This document shows, piece after piece, positions 24,138-30,484 of a stretch of 35,509 bases of DNA. Every line of letters starts with the position of its first letter. Position 1 is the first letter of the stretch. Below the pieces are notes generated by a model. It searched no databases, had not been told where the DNA came from, and saw only the letters and a program-made list of their open reading frames with translations. Made by a program: the position numbers and the translations under genes. Source of the DNA: Planctomycetota bacterium (GTDB lineage: Bacteria > Planctomycetota > Phycisphaerae > UBA1845 > Fen-1342); contig JAHJAR010000173.1 of NCBI GenBank assembly GCA_018814045.1, positions 1-35,509 on the forward strand. Direction: 5' to 3'.

Positions 24138-25082
24138 TCACGTTACTGCTGGACTCTCATCGCCGCGGGCGGCTGGTGCGGTGGCTTTGGGGCCGCTGAG
24201 GGTGCCCAGGACGGCCTCCCAGAGCAACCGCACATCAGCCGCGCTCCCATCCGGCGTATACTCGGTTACGGATTGCCTCTTAATCTGAGCCTCGGTGATC
24301 GCTCGATCGTAACGAACTCTCCCGGCTACCGCGAGGCCGCGGCGGCGCGCCAGAGCTTCGATGTCCAGGGTAAGCTGCTCGTTTATGTCCCACTTGTTGA
24401 TGCAAATCAGCGTTTCGACACGGAAGTACCTGGTCAAATCTGATACGCGTTCCAGATCATGCCGGCCGCTCAAAGTCGGCTCCGTCACCACCAGCACCAG
24501 ATCGGCGCCCACTATCGACGCGATCACCGGACAGCCGATCCCCGGAGAGCCGTCGATGAGCACCAGATCACGCTCCCGAGTCCTGGCGGTTTCCCGCGCT
24601 TGCTCGCGAACCAGGCTGACCAGCTTGCCGGAGTTCTCCTCCGCCACACCCAGCTTGGCATGCACCATTGGTCCGGCGCGCGTGTCGGATACGAACCACT
24701 CCCCATTGACCGCGGGAGCAAACTCGATGGCCTCTTCGGGACAGAACCAGGCACAGACGCCGCAACCCTCGCAGGCGATCGGATCGATTCGATACACCTT
24801 CTCGCGTTTTCCTTCACCGGCGTCGCGGCAAGAAACCGCATCGAAGCGGCACACCTCCGCGCATTTTCCACAGGCCGTGCAGCGTTCGGGCATGATCCGG
24901 GCCCGAGAGCCGCCGGAAAACGTCTCGCGTTTGACGATCGTCGGGTCGAGCACGAGGTGGAGATCGGCCGCGTCGACGTCGCAATCCGCCAGAACAGCGT
25001 TTTCGGCCAATGTGGCGAATGAGGCCACGATCGACGTCTTGCCGGTTCCGCCCTTGCCACTGATGACGACCAGTTCTTTCAT
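24138..25082 (-). CDS. ParA/MinD ATPase with inserted ferredoxin module, copy 1
   Basis: A 314-residue P-loop ATPase. The N-terminal deviant Walker A is GKGGTGKTS (9-17), with DCDVDAADLH in switch I and LVLIDGSPGIGCPV in switch II. Between them, residues 68-114 carry two [4Fe-4S] motifs: C68, C71, C74, C78 and C104, C107, C110, C114. This matches the COG1149-type MinD-ferredoxin proteins such as those of the Desulfovibrio ORP operon. It probably powers assembly or transfer of a metal-sulfur cluster on the NifX-like partners. The start overlaps the stop of the second ATPase gene as ATGA. Confidence 0.9.
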   Translation of the reverse strand: MKELVVISGKGGTGKTSIVASFATLAENAVLADCDVDAADLHLVLDPTIVKRETFSGGSRARIMPERCTACGKCAEVCRFDAVSCRDAGEGKREKVYRIDPIACEGCGVCAWFCPEEAIEFAPAVNGEWFVSDTRAGPMVHAKLGVAEENSGKLVSLVREQARETARTRERDLVLIDGSPGIGCPVIASIVGADLVLVVTEPTLSGRHDLERVSDLTRYFRVETLICINKWDINEQLTLDIEALARRRGLAVAGRVRYDRAITEAQIKRQSVTEYTPDGSAADVRLLWEAVLGTLSGPKATAPAARGDESPAVT

Positions 25083-26014
25083 CGCGGGGGTTCCCTTTCG
25101 GGCCGGCAGCGCGCCCGACCAGGCTGTCGCCCATCCGCCGCCGCGCTCGCCGTCTCCGTAAGTGCCTCCAACAACCGCGTGAACAATGCACGGTAGTCCG
25201 GCAGGGCGGCGCAGATCATCTCGCCTCGTGAATACGCTTCGGCAATCCTGCGATCGTCGCGGATCTCCGCCAGGATCCTGATCCCATCCTGGTGGCAGTA
25301 GCGGAGGACCTCGTCGTCGCCCACGTCGGCTCGGTTGATGACCACGCCAAAGCGAAGCTCCAAGACGCGCACCATTTCGACGGCAAGCTTCAGGTCATTC
25401 AGACCGAACGGCGTCGGTTCGGTCACAAGCACCACGTAGTCAGAACCCCGAACGCTCTCGATAACCGGGCACGAAGCTCCCGGCGGAGCATCCACCAGCA
25501 CGAGGTCGGCCGCCGGCGTGGCCGCCTTGACCGCTCTGATCACAGGCGGGCTCATCGCCTCCCCGACATTCAGCAGTCCGTGGACAAAGTGGATAGGGCC
25601 GGCGTGACCGGTCTCCAATACGCCGATCTCGCGAGGCACTTCCGTTATCGCATTGGTTGGACAAACCAGCGAACAACCGCCGCAAGCATGACACAGCTCA
25701 GGGTAAACCAGGACCTTCTGTCCCAGGCACACGATGGCGCTGTACTGGCAAATCTCGCCACACTGGCCGCAATGAGTACACTTCTCCTCATCCACTTCGG
25801 GAATCAAGTTCCCGACCGAAGTGCGCTGCAAAATCTCCGGCTTCAGGAACAGGTGCCCGTTTGGTTCTTCCACGTCGCAGTCAAGGTACGCCACGGAGCG
25901 CCCCTGGCGCGACGCCGTCAAGGCCAGGTTCGTGGCCAGAGTCGTCTTGCCCGTTCCGCCCTTGCCGCTGGCGATGGCGATTCTCACGGCGTCCCCATGG
26001 TATTCCGCGGGCAT
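25079..26014 (-). CDS. ParA/MinD ATPase with inserted ferredoxin module, copy 2
   Basis: A 311-residue paralogue of the next gene in the operon. It has Walker A GKGGTGKTT (17-25), DCDVEEPNGHL, and LVLVDAPPGASCPV, with ferredoxin cysteines C79, C82, C85, C89 and C108, C111, C114, C118. The ATG at 26014 is four bases after the stop of the NifX-like gene and has a GGAGG a little far upstream (11 bases). A GTG at residue 10 is an alternative start. Tandem pairs of these ATPases are typical of ORP-type clusters and may act as a heterodimer. Confidence 0.9.
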   Translation of the reverse strand: MPAEYHGDAVRIAIASGKGGTGKTTLATNLALTASRQGRSVAYLDCDVEEPNGHLFLKPEILQRTSVGNLIPEVDEEKCTHCGQCGEICQYSAIVCLGQKVLVYPELCHACGGCSLVCPTNAITEVPREIGVLETGHAGPIHFVHGLLNVGEAMSPPVIRAVKAATPAADLVLVDAPPGASCPVIESVRGSDYVVLVTEPTPFGLNDLKLAVEMVRVLELRFGVVINRADVGDDEVLRYCHQDGIRILAEIRDDRRIAEAYSRGEMICAALPDYRALFTRLLEALTETASAAADGRQPGRARCRPEREPPR

Positions 26015-26018
26015 CCGA

Positions 26019-26567
26019 TTACCGCCCTCCTCCTCCTCCTCCTCCGCCACCACCGCCACCGCCACGTCCTCTTCCCATGCCGCGACCGCCGCCCTGCCCG
26101 CGGCCACGCCCCATGCCGCGACCGCCGCCCATTCCCATGCCGCCCCCGGGACCGCCGGGCGCTTGCGGAGCGACCGAGGAATCGGGAGTCGGCCCGCTTG
26201 GGTTGCCCATACCAGCGTGTCCGGGCACGTTCGGCTGATCCGCGGGCTTGAGCTGACCGGCCTTGAACTGCTCGGCAACGTCCCGAACCGTGCCAGCGCA
26301 GCCGACAATCACACCGATGCCGGTCGCCGTCAACGTCTGATGGGCGTTCGGGCCGCAGTTCCCGGTCAGAACGTGCTGGACGCCCTTGCCTGCCATGAGC
26401 CGGGCCGACTGAATCCCGGCTCCCTGACCGAGTTCCTGGCTGGCGTTGTCAACTGCCTCGAAGCTCATGTCGCCGGTCTCAACAATCAGGAAATAGGGAC
26501 AGCGGCCGAAGCGTGGATCAACGGCGGCCTCCAATGTGGGTTCAGTGGCTGTGACTGCTATTTTCAT
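26019..26567 (-). CDS. NifX/NifB-domain protein 2 with Gly/Met/Arg-rich tail
   Basis: A 182-residue protein. Start ATG 26567 is nine bases after AAGGA; an ATG three codons earlier has no room for a site. Residues 1-115 form the FeMo-cofactor-binding fold (KIAVTATEPTLEAAVDPRFG, GRCPYFLIVET, GVQHVLTGNCGPNAHQTL). From about 125 the tail is Pro/Gly-rich and then repeats GMGRGRG/GGGRGMG, ending in 13 glycines and an arginine. Tails of this kind recur in DUF5320-linked NifX proteins. The tail DNA is nearly pure GGC/GGT codons and may vary by slippage. Confidence 0.88.
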   Translation of the reverse strand: MKIAVTATEPTLEAAVDPRFGRCPYFLIVETGDMSFEAVDNASQELGQGAGIQSARLMAGKGVQHVLTGNCGPNAHQTLTATGIGVIVGCAGTVRDVAEQFKAGQLKPADQPNVPGHAGMGNPSGPTPDSSVAPQAPGGPGGGMGMGGGRGMGRGRGQGGGRGMGRGRGGGGGGGGGGGGGR

Positions 26568-26656
26568 AAAGGTCATTCCTTTCGCGTAACTCGCGTCGCC
26601 GGGGGCACGCGCGTATTCAACGTATCTCCGCATCCCTCGTAACCAGCCCTTTCCGA

Positions 26657-26673
26657 GAGGTGAAACTCACCTC
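26657..26673. promoter_or_regulatory. Perfect hairpin GAGGTGA-AAC-TCACCTC in the operon
   Basis: A 7-bp inverted repeat with a 3-base loop lies in the 117-bp gap between the SEC-C gene and NifX-like gene 2, about 90 bases before the latter's start. It could be an mRNA processing hairpin, an attenuator without a T run, or an operator for an internal promoter. Confidence 0.3.
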
Positions 26674-26684
26674 GTCTAACGGCT

Positions 26685-26858
26685 TCACACCGGGCCTTTG
26701 CAGGCGGCTTTCAGAGAGCGAGAGGAATACTTCATGTCCGATTCGTAGTGGCACCTTTTGTACTTCTTACCGCTGCCGCACCAGCATGGATCGTTGCGAC
26801 CGAGGTTCGCAGCCGCTTCCGGCGGCCGACGGTGAAAGAGCCTGCCTAGAATCGTCAT
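26685..26858 (-). CDS. SEC-C motif mini-protein
   Basis: A 57-residue protein starting at ATG 26858 with GAGGA nine bases upstream. Its core NDPCWCGSGKKYKRCH is the zinc-binding SEC-C motif (C-x-C-x8-C-H) found at the end of SecA and on many small proteins. Nothing else is recognisable. It sits in the middle of the metal-sulfur operon; short SEC-C proteins may deliver zinc or assist folding, but the role here is not known. Confidence 0.82.
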   Translation of the reverse strand: MTILGRLFHRRPPEAAANLGRNDPCWCGSGKKYKRCHYESDMKYSSRSLKAACKGPV

Positions 26859-26956
26859 GGCTTGTTTTCCTCGTTGTTGCTTCGTCTCGGCGGTCGCGCA
26901 TGGCCATCTCGCCACTGCCCGCGTATTGACCAGCTCTCTGGTTGCAGCCGGGCACT

Positions 26957-27406
26957 TCAGTTCAACCTGATGGCATCGTTGGGGCACACTTCTACACAAG
27001 CCCCGCAACCGCAGCAGGCTTCCGGGTTCACCTTGAACGCCGTCTTCCCCAGGGTGATCGCCTCGGAAGGACAGACCGCCTGGCAAGCCCCACAGAGCAT
27101 ACACGTTGCCTTGTCGATACTCGCGACCGGGTAAGCGTGACCGGTGCGCCGTACAACCTCGCGCGACTTGACTGGGTCGACGTTCTTTCTGGCCAGCGTC
27201 TGCTTCTTCAGGGGTCTGAGCGTTTGCGATTCGGCTGACAGAGTGGCTCTCAAGGAACCCGCAGGTTCCATTGTCCGATCGCTCCTGTCTCTTCGGAGCG
27301 CTCGGCACCTGCCTCGGCCTTGTCCCGGCCCGCGGCCCATTCCTCGGCCTCCGCCACGCCCGCGACCGCCGGCACTCGGCGGCCCTGTTCCGTCACCGCG
27401 CGGCAT
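26957..27406 (-). CDS. DUF5320-like N-terminus fused to a 2x[4Fe-4S] ferredoxin
   Basis: A 149-residue protein. The first 35 residues (MPRGDGTGPPSAGGRGRGGG, then GMGRGPGQGRGR) match the start of DUF5320 proteins. The last 60 residues form a bacterial ferredoxin with CMLCGACQAVCP and CCGCGACVEVCP. ATG 27406 has GAGGG upstream and starts two bases after the DUF5320 gene's stop, so the two are coupled. It probably supplies electrons to, or stores clusters for, the ATPase/NifX partners. Confidence 0.85.
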   Translation of the reverse strand: MPRGDGTGPPSAGGRGRGGGRGMGRGPGQGRGRCRALRRDRSDRTMEPAGSLRATLSAESQTLRPLKKQTLARKNVDPVKSREVVRRTGHAYPVASIDKATCMLCGACQAVCPSEAITLGKTAFKVNPEACCGCGACVEVCPNDAIRLN

Positions 27407-27408
27407 GG

Positions 27409-27774
27409 TTAACCCTCTTTTTCCTGGGCCGCCTCGATTTGCGCGATTCGTTCCCTGATCGCACCGAGCGTGCCTTCAAAATGCTCCGCCTGGGCTTTCA
27501 ACGCTTGCACTTCCTGCTCGGCCGGGAATGGCGGATAGCCCGGCGCGACGCCGTAGACCGACGGCGTGGCAGGCAGGCCCATCGGATAGTACCCGTGGCG
27601 CCACCCGCGGCCCTGACCCATACCGCGCCCGCGACCCCAACCCCGACCCATGCCCCAACCTCGTCCCGGCATTGGGTTCATGTAGCCGGGCATCGAGAAC
27701 CCGGCGCAGTAACCTGCCCCGCGTCCTGTCATTACGCCCTGTCCGAGAGGGCCTGTTCCATCTCCATGTGGCAT
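27409..27774 (-). CDS. DUF5320 family protein
   Basis: A 121-residue protein beginning MPHGDGTGPLGQGVMTGRGAGYCAG, the family signature. A Met/Gly/Arg/Trp-rich middle (GWGMGRGWGRGRGMG) follows, and the C-terminal coiled coil has EQEVQALKAQAEHFEGTL and ERIAQIEAAQEK. It is cytoplasmic, with no signal peptide. Members are usually encoded beside NifX and ferredoxin-MinD genes; their function is unknown. The Met-rich stretch could bind soft metals such as Cu(I). It starts 15 bases after the DUF89 gene. Confidence 0.88.
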   Translation of the reverse strand: MPHGDGTGPLGQGVMTGRGAGYCAGFSMPGYMNPMPGRGWGMGRGWGRGRGMGQGRGWRHGYYPMGLPATPSVYGVAPGYPPFPAEQEVQALKAQAEHFEGTLGAIRERIAQIEAAQEKEG

Positions 27775-27789
27775 TGCGCTTCTCCTTGT

Positions 27790-28701
27790 TTAAAGCACCG
27801 CAGAGTCTGCGTCTTCGGTTTCCTTCGTCTCGAAGGCCGCAACCGGTGCGTGCCTCGATCTCCGCAGAATCAGACTGCCGACGTTACATCCCAAATCTCT
27901 GGCAATCACGGGGCATTTCGCTTTGAGCACAAAGAAGATGTCCTTCTCCAGGTCGTTGAGCGTCTCATAGTTGCCTTGTCCCTTGGCGATGACGAGGTCG
28001 GCTTGGTCGAAACGCCGTCGGAACTCGATGCTGCAATCGTCTAAAATAGTGCCCGGCGCGTCCGAACCGTTGTCGATTACCTCAACCAGGCCAGGAATGC
28101 CTGCCGCCTGGGCATCGGCGAACGTCGCATCGTTGATCACCGGAGAGCCCCTGACCGCCACGGTTACCTTCTCGACCGGCATTTGCTCAAGCAGCAGCCG
28201 GTCGAACACGATCTCCCCGGCGTTGTCGGCCAGGTAGAAAATCTGCCGGGCACGCGACAGGGCCGCCGCAAAGGCGCGCACGTCGCCGTCCAGTGCTGCC
28301 GACAGAGCCTCCGCGCTCACCGTGGATACGCACGCTTCATCCAAACGGGCGTCTACGCCCATGTCGATGACGTTTCCGGCAATCGCCAGCCGCAGGGCGG
28401 CTTCCATGCGATCGGCCGAACCGCGCACGCGGGCGCACAACTGCGGATAGAGCTCCAGCGCCAAACGATTGTGGCGCTGCTTGATCTCTCGATAGGGATC
28501 GCTCTGCCCCGTCAGCTTGCGAATGAGCCGATGGATGCGCTGCCCCATCGCAGGCGGCGACTGATGCATGTCCATCTCGCTTGCCGCGCGCAGGACGTCG
28601 CGGAGCACACGTTCACGAAGCGCCTCTTCGTCAGTCACCAGACGGGCCGCGTCCAGAGCCTGGCGAACGAAGCACGGAATGCAGTCGAGATACGTCTTCA
28701 T
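27790..28701 (-). CDS. DUF89/ARMT1-like damage-control phosphatase family protein
   Basis: A 303-residue protein starting at ATG 28701. MKTYLDCIPCFVRQALDAAR carries the N-terminal CxxC of the bacterial/archaeal DUF89 subfamily I. FYLADNAGEIVFDRLLLEQM supplies the Asp-Asn metal ligands, VTVAVRGSPVINDAT follows, and LVIAKGQGNYETL forms the later active-site loop. Family members are metal-dependent phosphatases on damaged sugar phosphates or cofactors, and some associate with nucleotide or pantothenate metabolism. Placement beside NifX/DUF5320 genes recurs in anaerobes, but the substrate is not known. Confidence 0.88.
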   Translation of the reverse strand: MKTYLDCIPCFVRQALDAARLVTDEEALRERVLRDVLRAASEMDMHQSPPAMGQRIHRLIRKLTGQSDPYREIKQRHNRLALELYPQLCARVRGSADRMEAALRLAIAGNVIDMGVDARLDEACVSTVSAEALSAALDGDVRAFAAALSRARQIFYLADNAGEIVFDRLLLEQMPVEKVTVAVRGSPVINDATFADAQAAGIPGLVEVIDNGSDAPGTILDDCSIEFRRRFDQADLVIAKGQGNYETLNDLEKDIFFVLKAKCPVIARDLGCNVGSLILRRSRHAPVAAFETKETEDADSAVL

Positions 28702-28760
28702 GAGCCAGACCACCAGTCACACGCTCGCGGCATCTGTTTCGCGCGCCGCATCCACCATCC

Positions 28761-29162
28761 TCATAACGTCTCCATCCCGCTTCCAAGCCGCCCGCGACCG
28801 CCCCGTCGCCGAGCCCGTCGCCTGCGACCACAGCATCCCGGCATCCGGTACGTCTCATCAGTCAGCCGACCGGACGCGAACGCCCGCAGCACGTCTTCCA
28901 CCGGGCCGCAAGTCTGTGGCAGGACTCGTACACCTGTGGAGAGCAGCGCCGCCTCGAGCGGCCACGAGACCGCGCCGCAGATCAGCGTCTGCACGCCCAA
29001 GTCTCGGATTTGCCGGACCTTGGCCCCGAGCGAGCCCTCTTCGAGGTCCACTTCTCGCCGGCCGACTACCGCGTTCCCCTCGATTGCCGCCAGCACCAGC
29101 CGCTTGGCGACATCGAGCACGGGCGAGACCCGGCCGTTCCAGGTTGGAATACCAACGTTCAT
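28761..29162 (-). CDS. NifX/NifB-domain protein 1, first gene of the cluster
   Basis: A 133-residue protein. ATG 29162 is chosen because the family N-terminus begins there (MNVGIPTWNGRVSPVLDVAKRLV). The core continues with GAKVRQIRDLGVQTLICGAVSWPLEAALLSTGVRVLP. The tail has CCGRRRRARRRGGRGRLGSG, a basic, Gly-rich end like the other NifX tails here. It is the promoter-proximal gene of a ten-gene minus-strand run and is preceded by the operator-like palindromes at 29280 and 29310. Confidence 0.86.
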   Translation of the reverse strand: MNVGIPTWNGRVSPVLDVAKRLVLAAIEGNAVVGRREVDLEEGSLGAKVRQIRDLGVQTLICGAVSWPLEAALLSTGVRVLPQTCGPVEDVLRAFASGRLTDETYRMPGCCGRRRRARRRGGRGRLGSGMETL

Positions 29163-29227
29163 CGACAACAGATATGGCAAGTCACGGACCACACTGTCGC
29201 CCGCGCGGCCGATTCCGCGTAACTCTT

Positions 29228-29255
29228 TACTACACAATTGTTTATAGTACTACAC
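29228..29255. promoter_or_regulatory. Direct repeat TACTACAC spaced by 20 bp upstream of the cluster
   Basis: TACTACAC occurs at 29228-29235 and again at 29248-29255, two helical turns apart, around an AT-rich stretch with TATAAA on the minus strand. Because the cluster starts at 29162, this is the likely core promoter region. A regulator could bind the repeats side by side. Confidence 0.4.
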
Positions 29256-29279
29256 CCGCAGAGCGGCCCTGATCATGTA

Positions 29280-29294
29280 ATTGCAACTTGCAAT
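29280..29294. promoter_or_regulatory. Operator-like palindrome 1, ATTGCA-N3-TGCAAT
   Basis: ATTGCAACTTGCAAT is a perfect inverted repeat around one central base. It shares both six-base half-sites and the three-base spacer with the palindrome centred at 29319. It lies 118 bases upstream of the first gene of the cluster. Confidence 0.7.
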
Positions 29295-29309
29295 GATGGT
29301 GAGCTCTAT

Positions 29310-29328
29310 GCATTGCATAATGCAATGC
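29310..29328. promoter_or_regulatory. Operator-like palindrome 2, ATTGCA-N3-TGCAAT with extended arms
   Basis: GCATTGCAT-A-ATGCAATGC is a perfect 19-bp palindrome. Its core (29312-29326) has the same half-sites as palindrome 1, with centres 32 bp apart (three helical turns). The arrangement fits a pair of dimers bound on the same DNA face. Confidence 0.7.
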
Positions 29329-29408
29329 CACGGGTCCGGCCAGCCCACCTCATCTTGCTCTGGCCTGCTCCCTGAAATCTGATCCAGAGATCATGAGAGC
29401 CCTGGCCC

Positions 29409-29651
29409 GGAACCGGCAAAAGTCACCTGGTCCAGGCCCTGGGCTATCAGGCCAGCAAGGGCGGCTTCACCGTGCTGTACCGCTCGATCTTCGACCTGGT
29501 GCGAGACTTCCTGCACGGCGAGGCGCTGGGTGGGCAGGAGAAGGTGCTGATGAAGTACCTGAAGCCCGACCTGGTGATCATCGACGACTTCGGGATGCCG
29601 CAACTGCCCAAGCGCTCCGGCGAGTACGGCGGGCCGAAAGCCAGCGCCTGA
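29409..29651 (+). pseudogene. IstB ATP-binding helper fragment (IS21 family remnant)
   Basis: In one frame the sequence reads GTGKSHLVQALGYQASKGG, then LVIIDDFGMPQLPKRSGEY. These are the Walker A end and Walker B of IstB, the AAA+ helper of IS21 transposition. The N-terminal 100 or so residues are missing. After GEY the usual LFEII continuation is replaced by GGPKASA and a stop. No IstA is present. The following 100 bases (to about 29740) may be non-coding IS flank. The element is clearly inactive and lies directly beyond the operators of the metal-sulfur cluster. Confidence 0.8.
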
Positions 29652-29869
29652 CGCGCTACTGGCGGTCCGCTGCAAAATGGGACTGATGGGCACCCCGGAA
29701 CGGCTCATGGGGGTCCGAAAACCCGGTGAAATCGTGCCGCAAGTCCCGCAGGAAACGAGATTACGTTGGTCCGACAGGGCCCGTCGGGTACACTCAGGTT
29801 CTGTCGTGAATTCGCCTTTCTTGCGAAGCGCCGAGCCGGCAAGGACGCTTGAAAGCTCGGAGGTTGGTC

Positions 29870-30484
29870 GTGGAACGTGTTGAGTCACAGCAATTGGGCG
29901 ATCTGATCGGGCGGGCCCGCCAGCGGGACGAGTCCGCGCTGACGGAACTGCTCAACGTCCACACGCAGCGGCTGCTCGAGTCCATCCGGGCCGAGTTGGG
30001 CAACCGGCTGCGGCAACGGCTCGAGTCCCAGGACGTGATGCAGCAGGTCTATCTGGACGCCCTCAGCAACATCGATCAGTTCGTGGATCAGGGGCACGAC
30101 AGCTTCTTTCGCTGGCTGCGCAAGATCGCCGTCCACCGCATCTGCGACGTTGATCGTCAGGTCTTCAAGACGATCAAGCGTGGCGGGGAGGTTCGGGCCG
30201 GCGATCTGGGCGGCGATGCCTCGATGATCCAGTTGCTCGACCGTCTGGCCGGTTCCGTGACCAGTCCCAGCGGGGCGGTAGATCTGGGCGACCGGATCGG
30301 CCTGCTGAGACAAGCATTGGATCAACTCGGCGAAGATCAGCGCGAGGTGATTCACCTGCGTTACCTCAACCAGCTCAGCGTGGCTGAAACAGCCGCGAAG
30401 ATGGATCGCTCTGAGCGCGCGATTCGCAGTTTGTGCGTGCGTGCTTTGATTCGTCTGCGTGAGCTGTTGGGTCATGCCATCTGA
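29870..30484 (+). CDS. ECF-type sigma factor of the planctomycete kinase-linked group
   Basis: A 204-residue sigma factor. GTG 29870 follows GGAGG (29859-29863) by six bases. Region 2 reads LLESIRAELGNRLRQRLESQDVMQQVYLDAL, then FFRWLRKIAVHRICDVDR. Region 4 reads LDQLGEDQREVIHLRYLNQLSVAETAAKMDRSERAIRSLCVRALIRLRELL. The long insertion between them (TIKRGGEVRAGDLGGD and on) is typical of sigma factors controlled by Ser/Thr kinases in planctomycetes. The last 11 bases overlap the kinase gene, so the two are made together. Confidence 0.9.
   Translation: MERVESQQLGDLIGRARQRDESALTELLNVHTQRLLESIRAELGNRLRQRLESQDVMQQVYLDALSNIDQFVDQGHDSFFRWLRKIAVHRICDVDRQVFKTIKRGGEVRAGDLGGDASMIQLLDRLAGSVTSPSGAVDLGDRIGLLRQALDQLGEDQREVIHLRYLNQLSVAETAAKMDRSERAIRSLCVRALIRLRELLGHAI

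Noticed and set aside
23207..29162. A nitrogenase (nif) locus
   Set aside because: NifX-like domains are present, but there are no structural nitrogenase, NifEN or radical-SAM NifB genes. The ferredoxin-MinD pair points to an ORP-type cluster instead.
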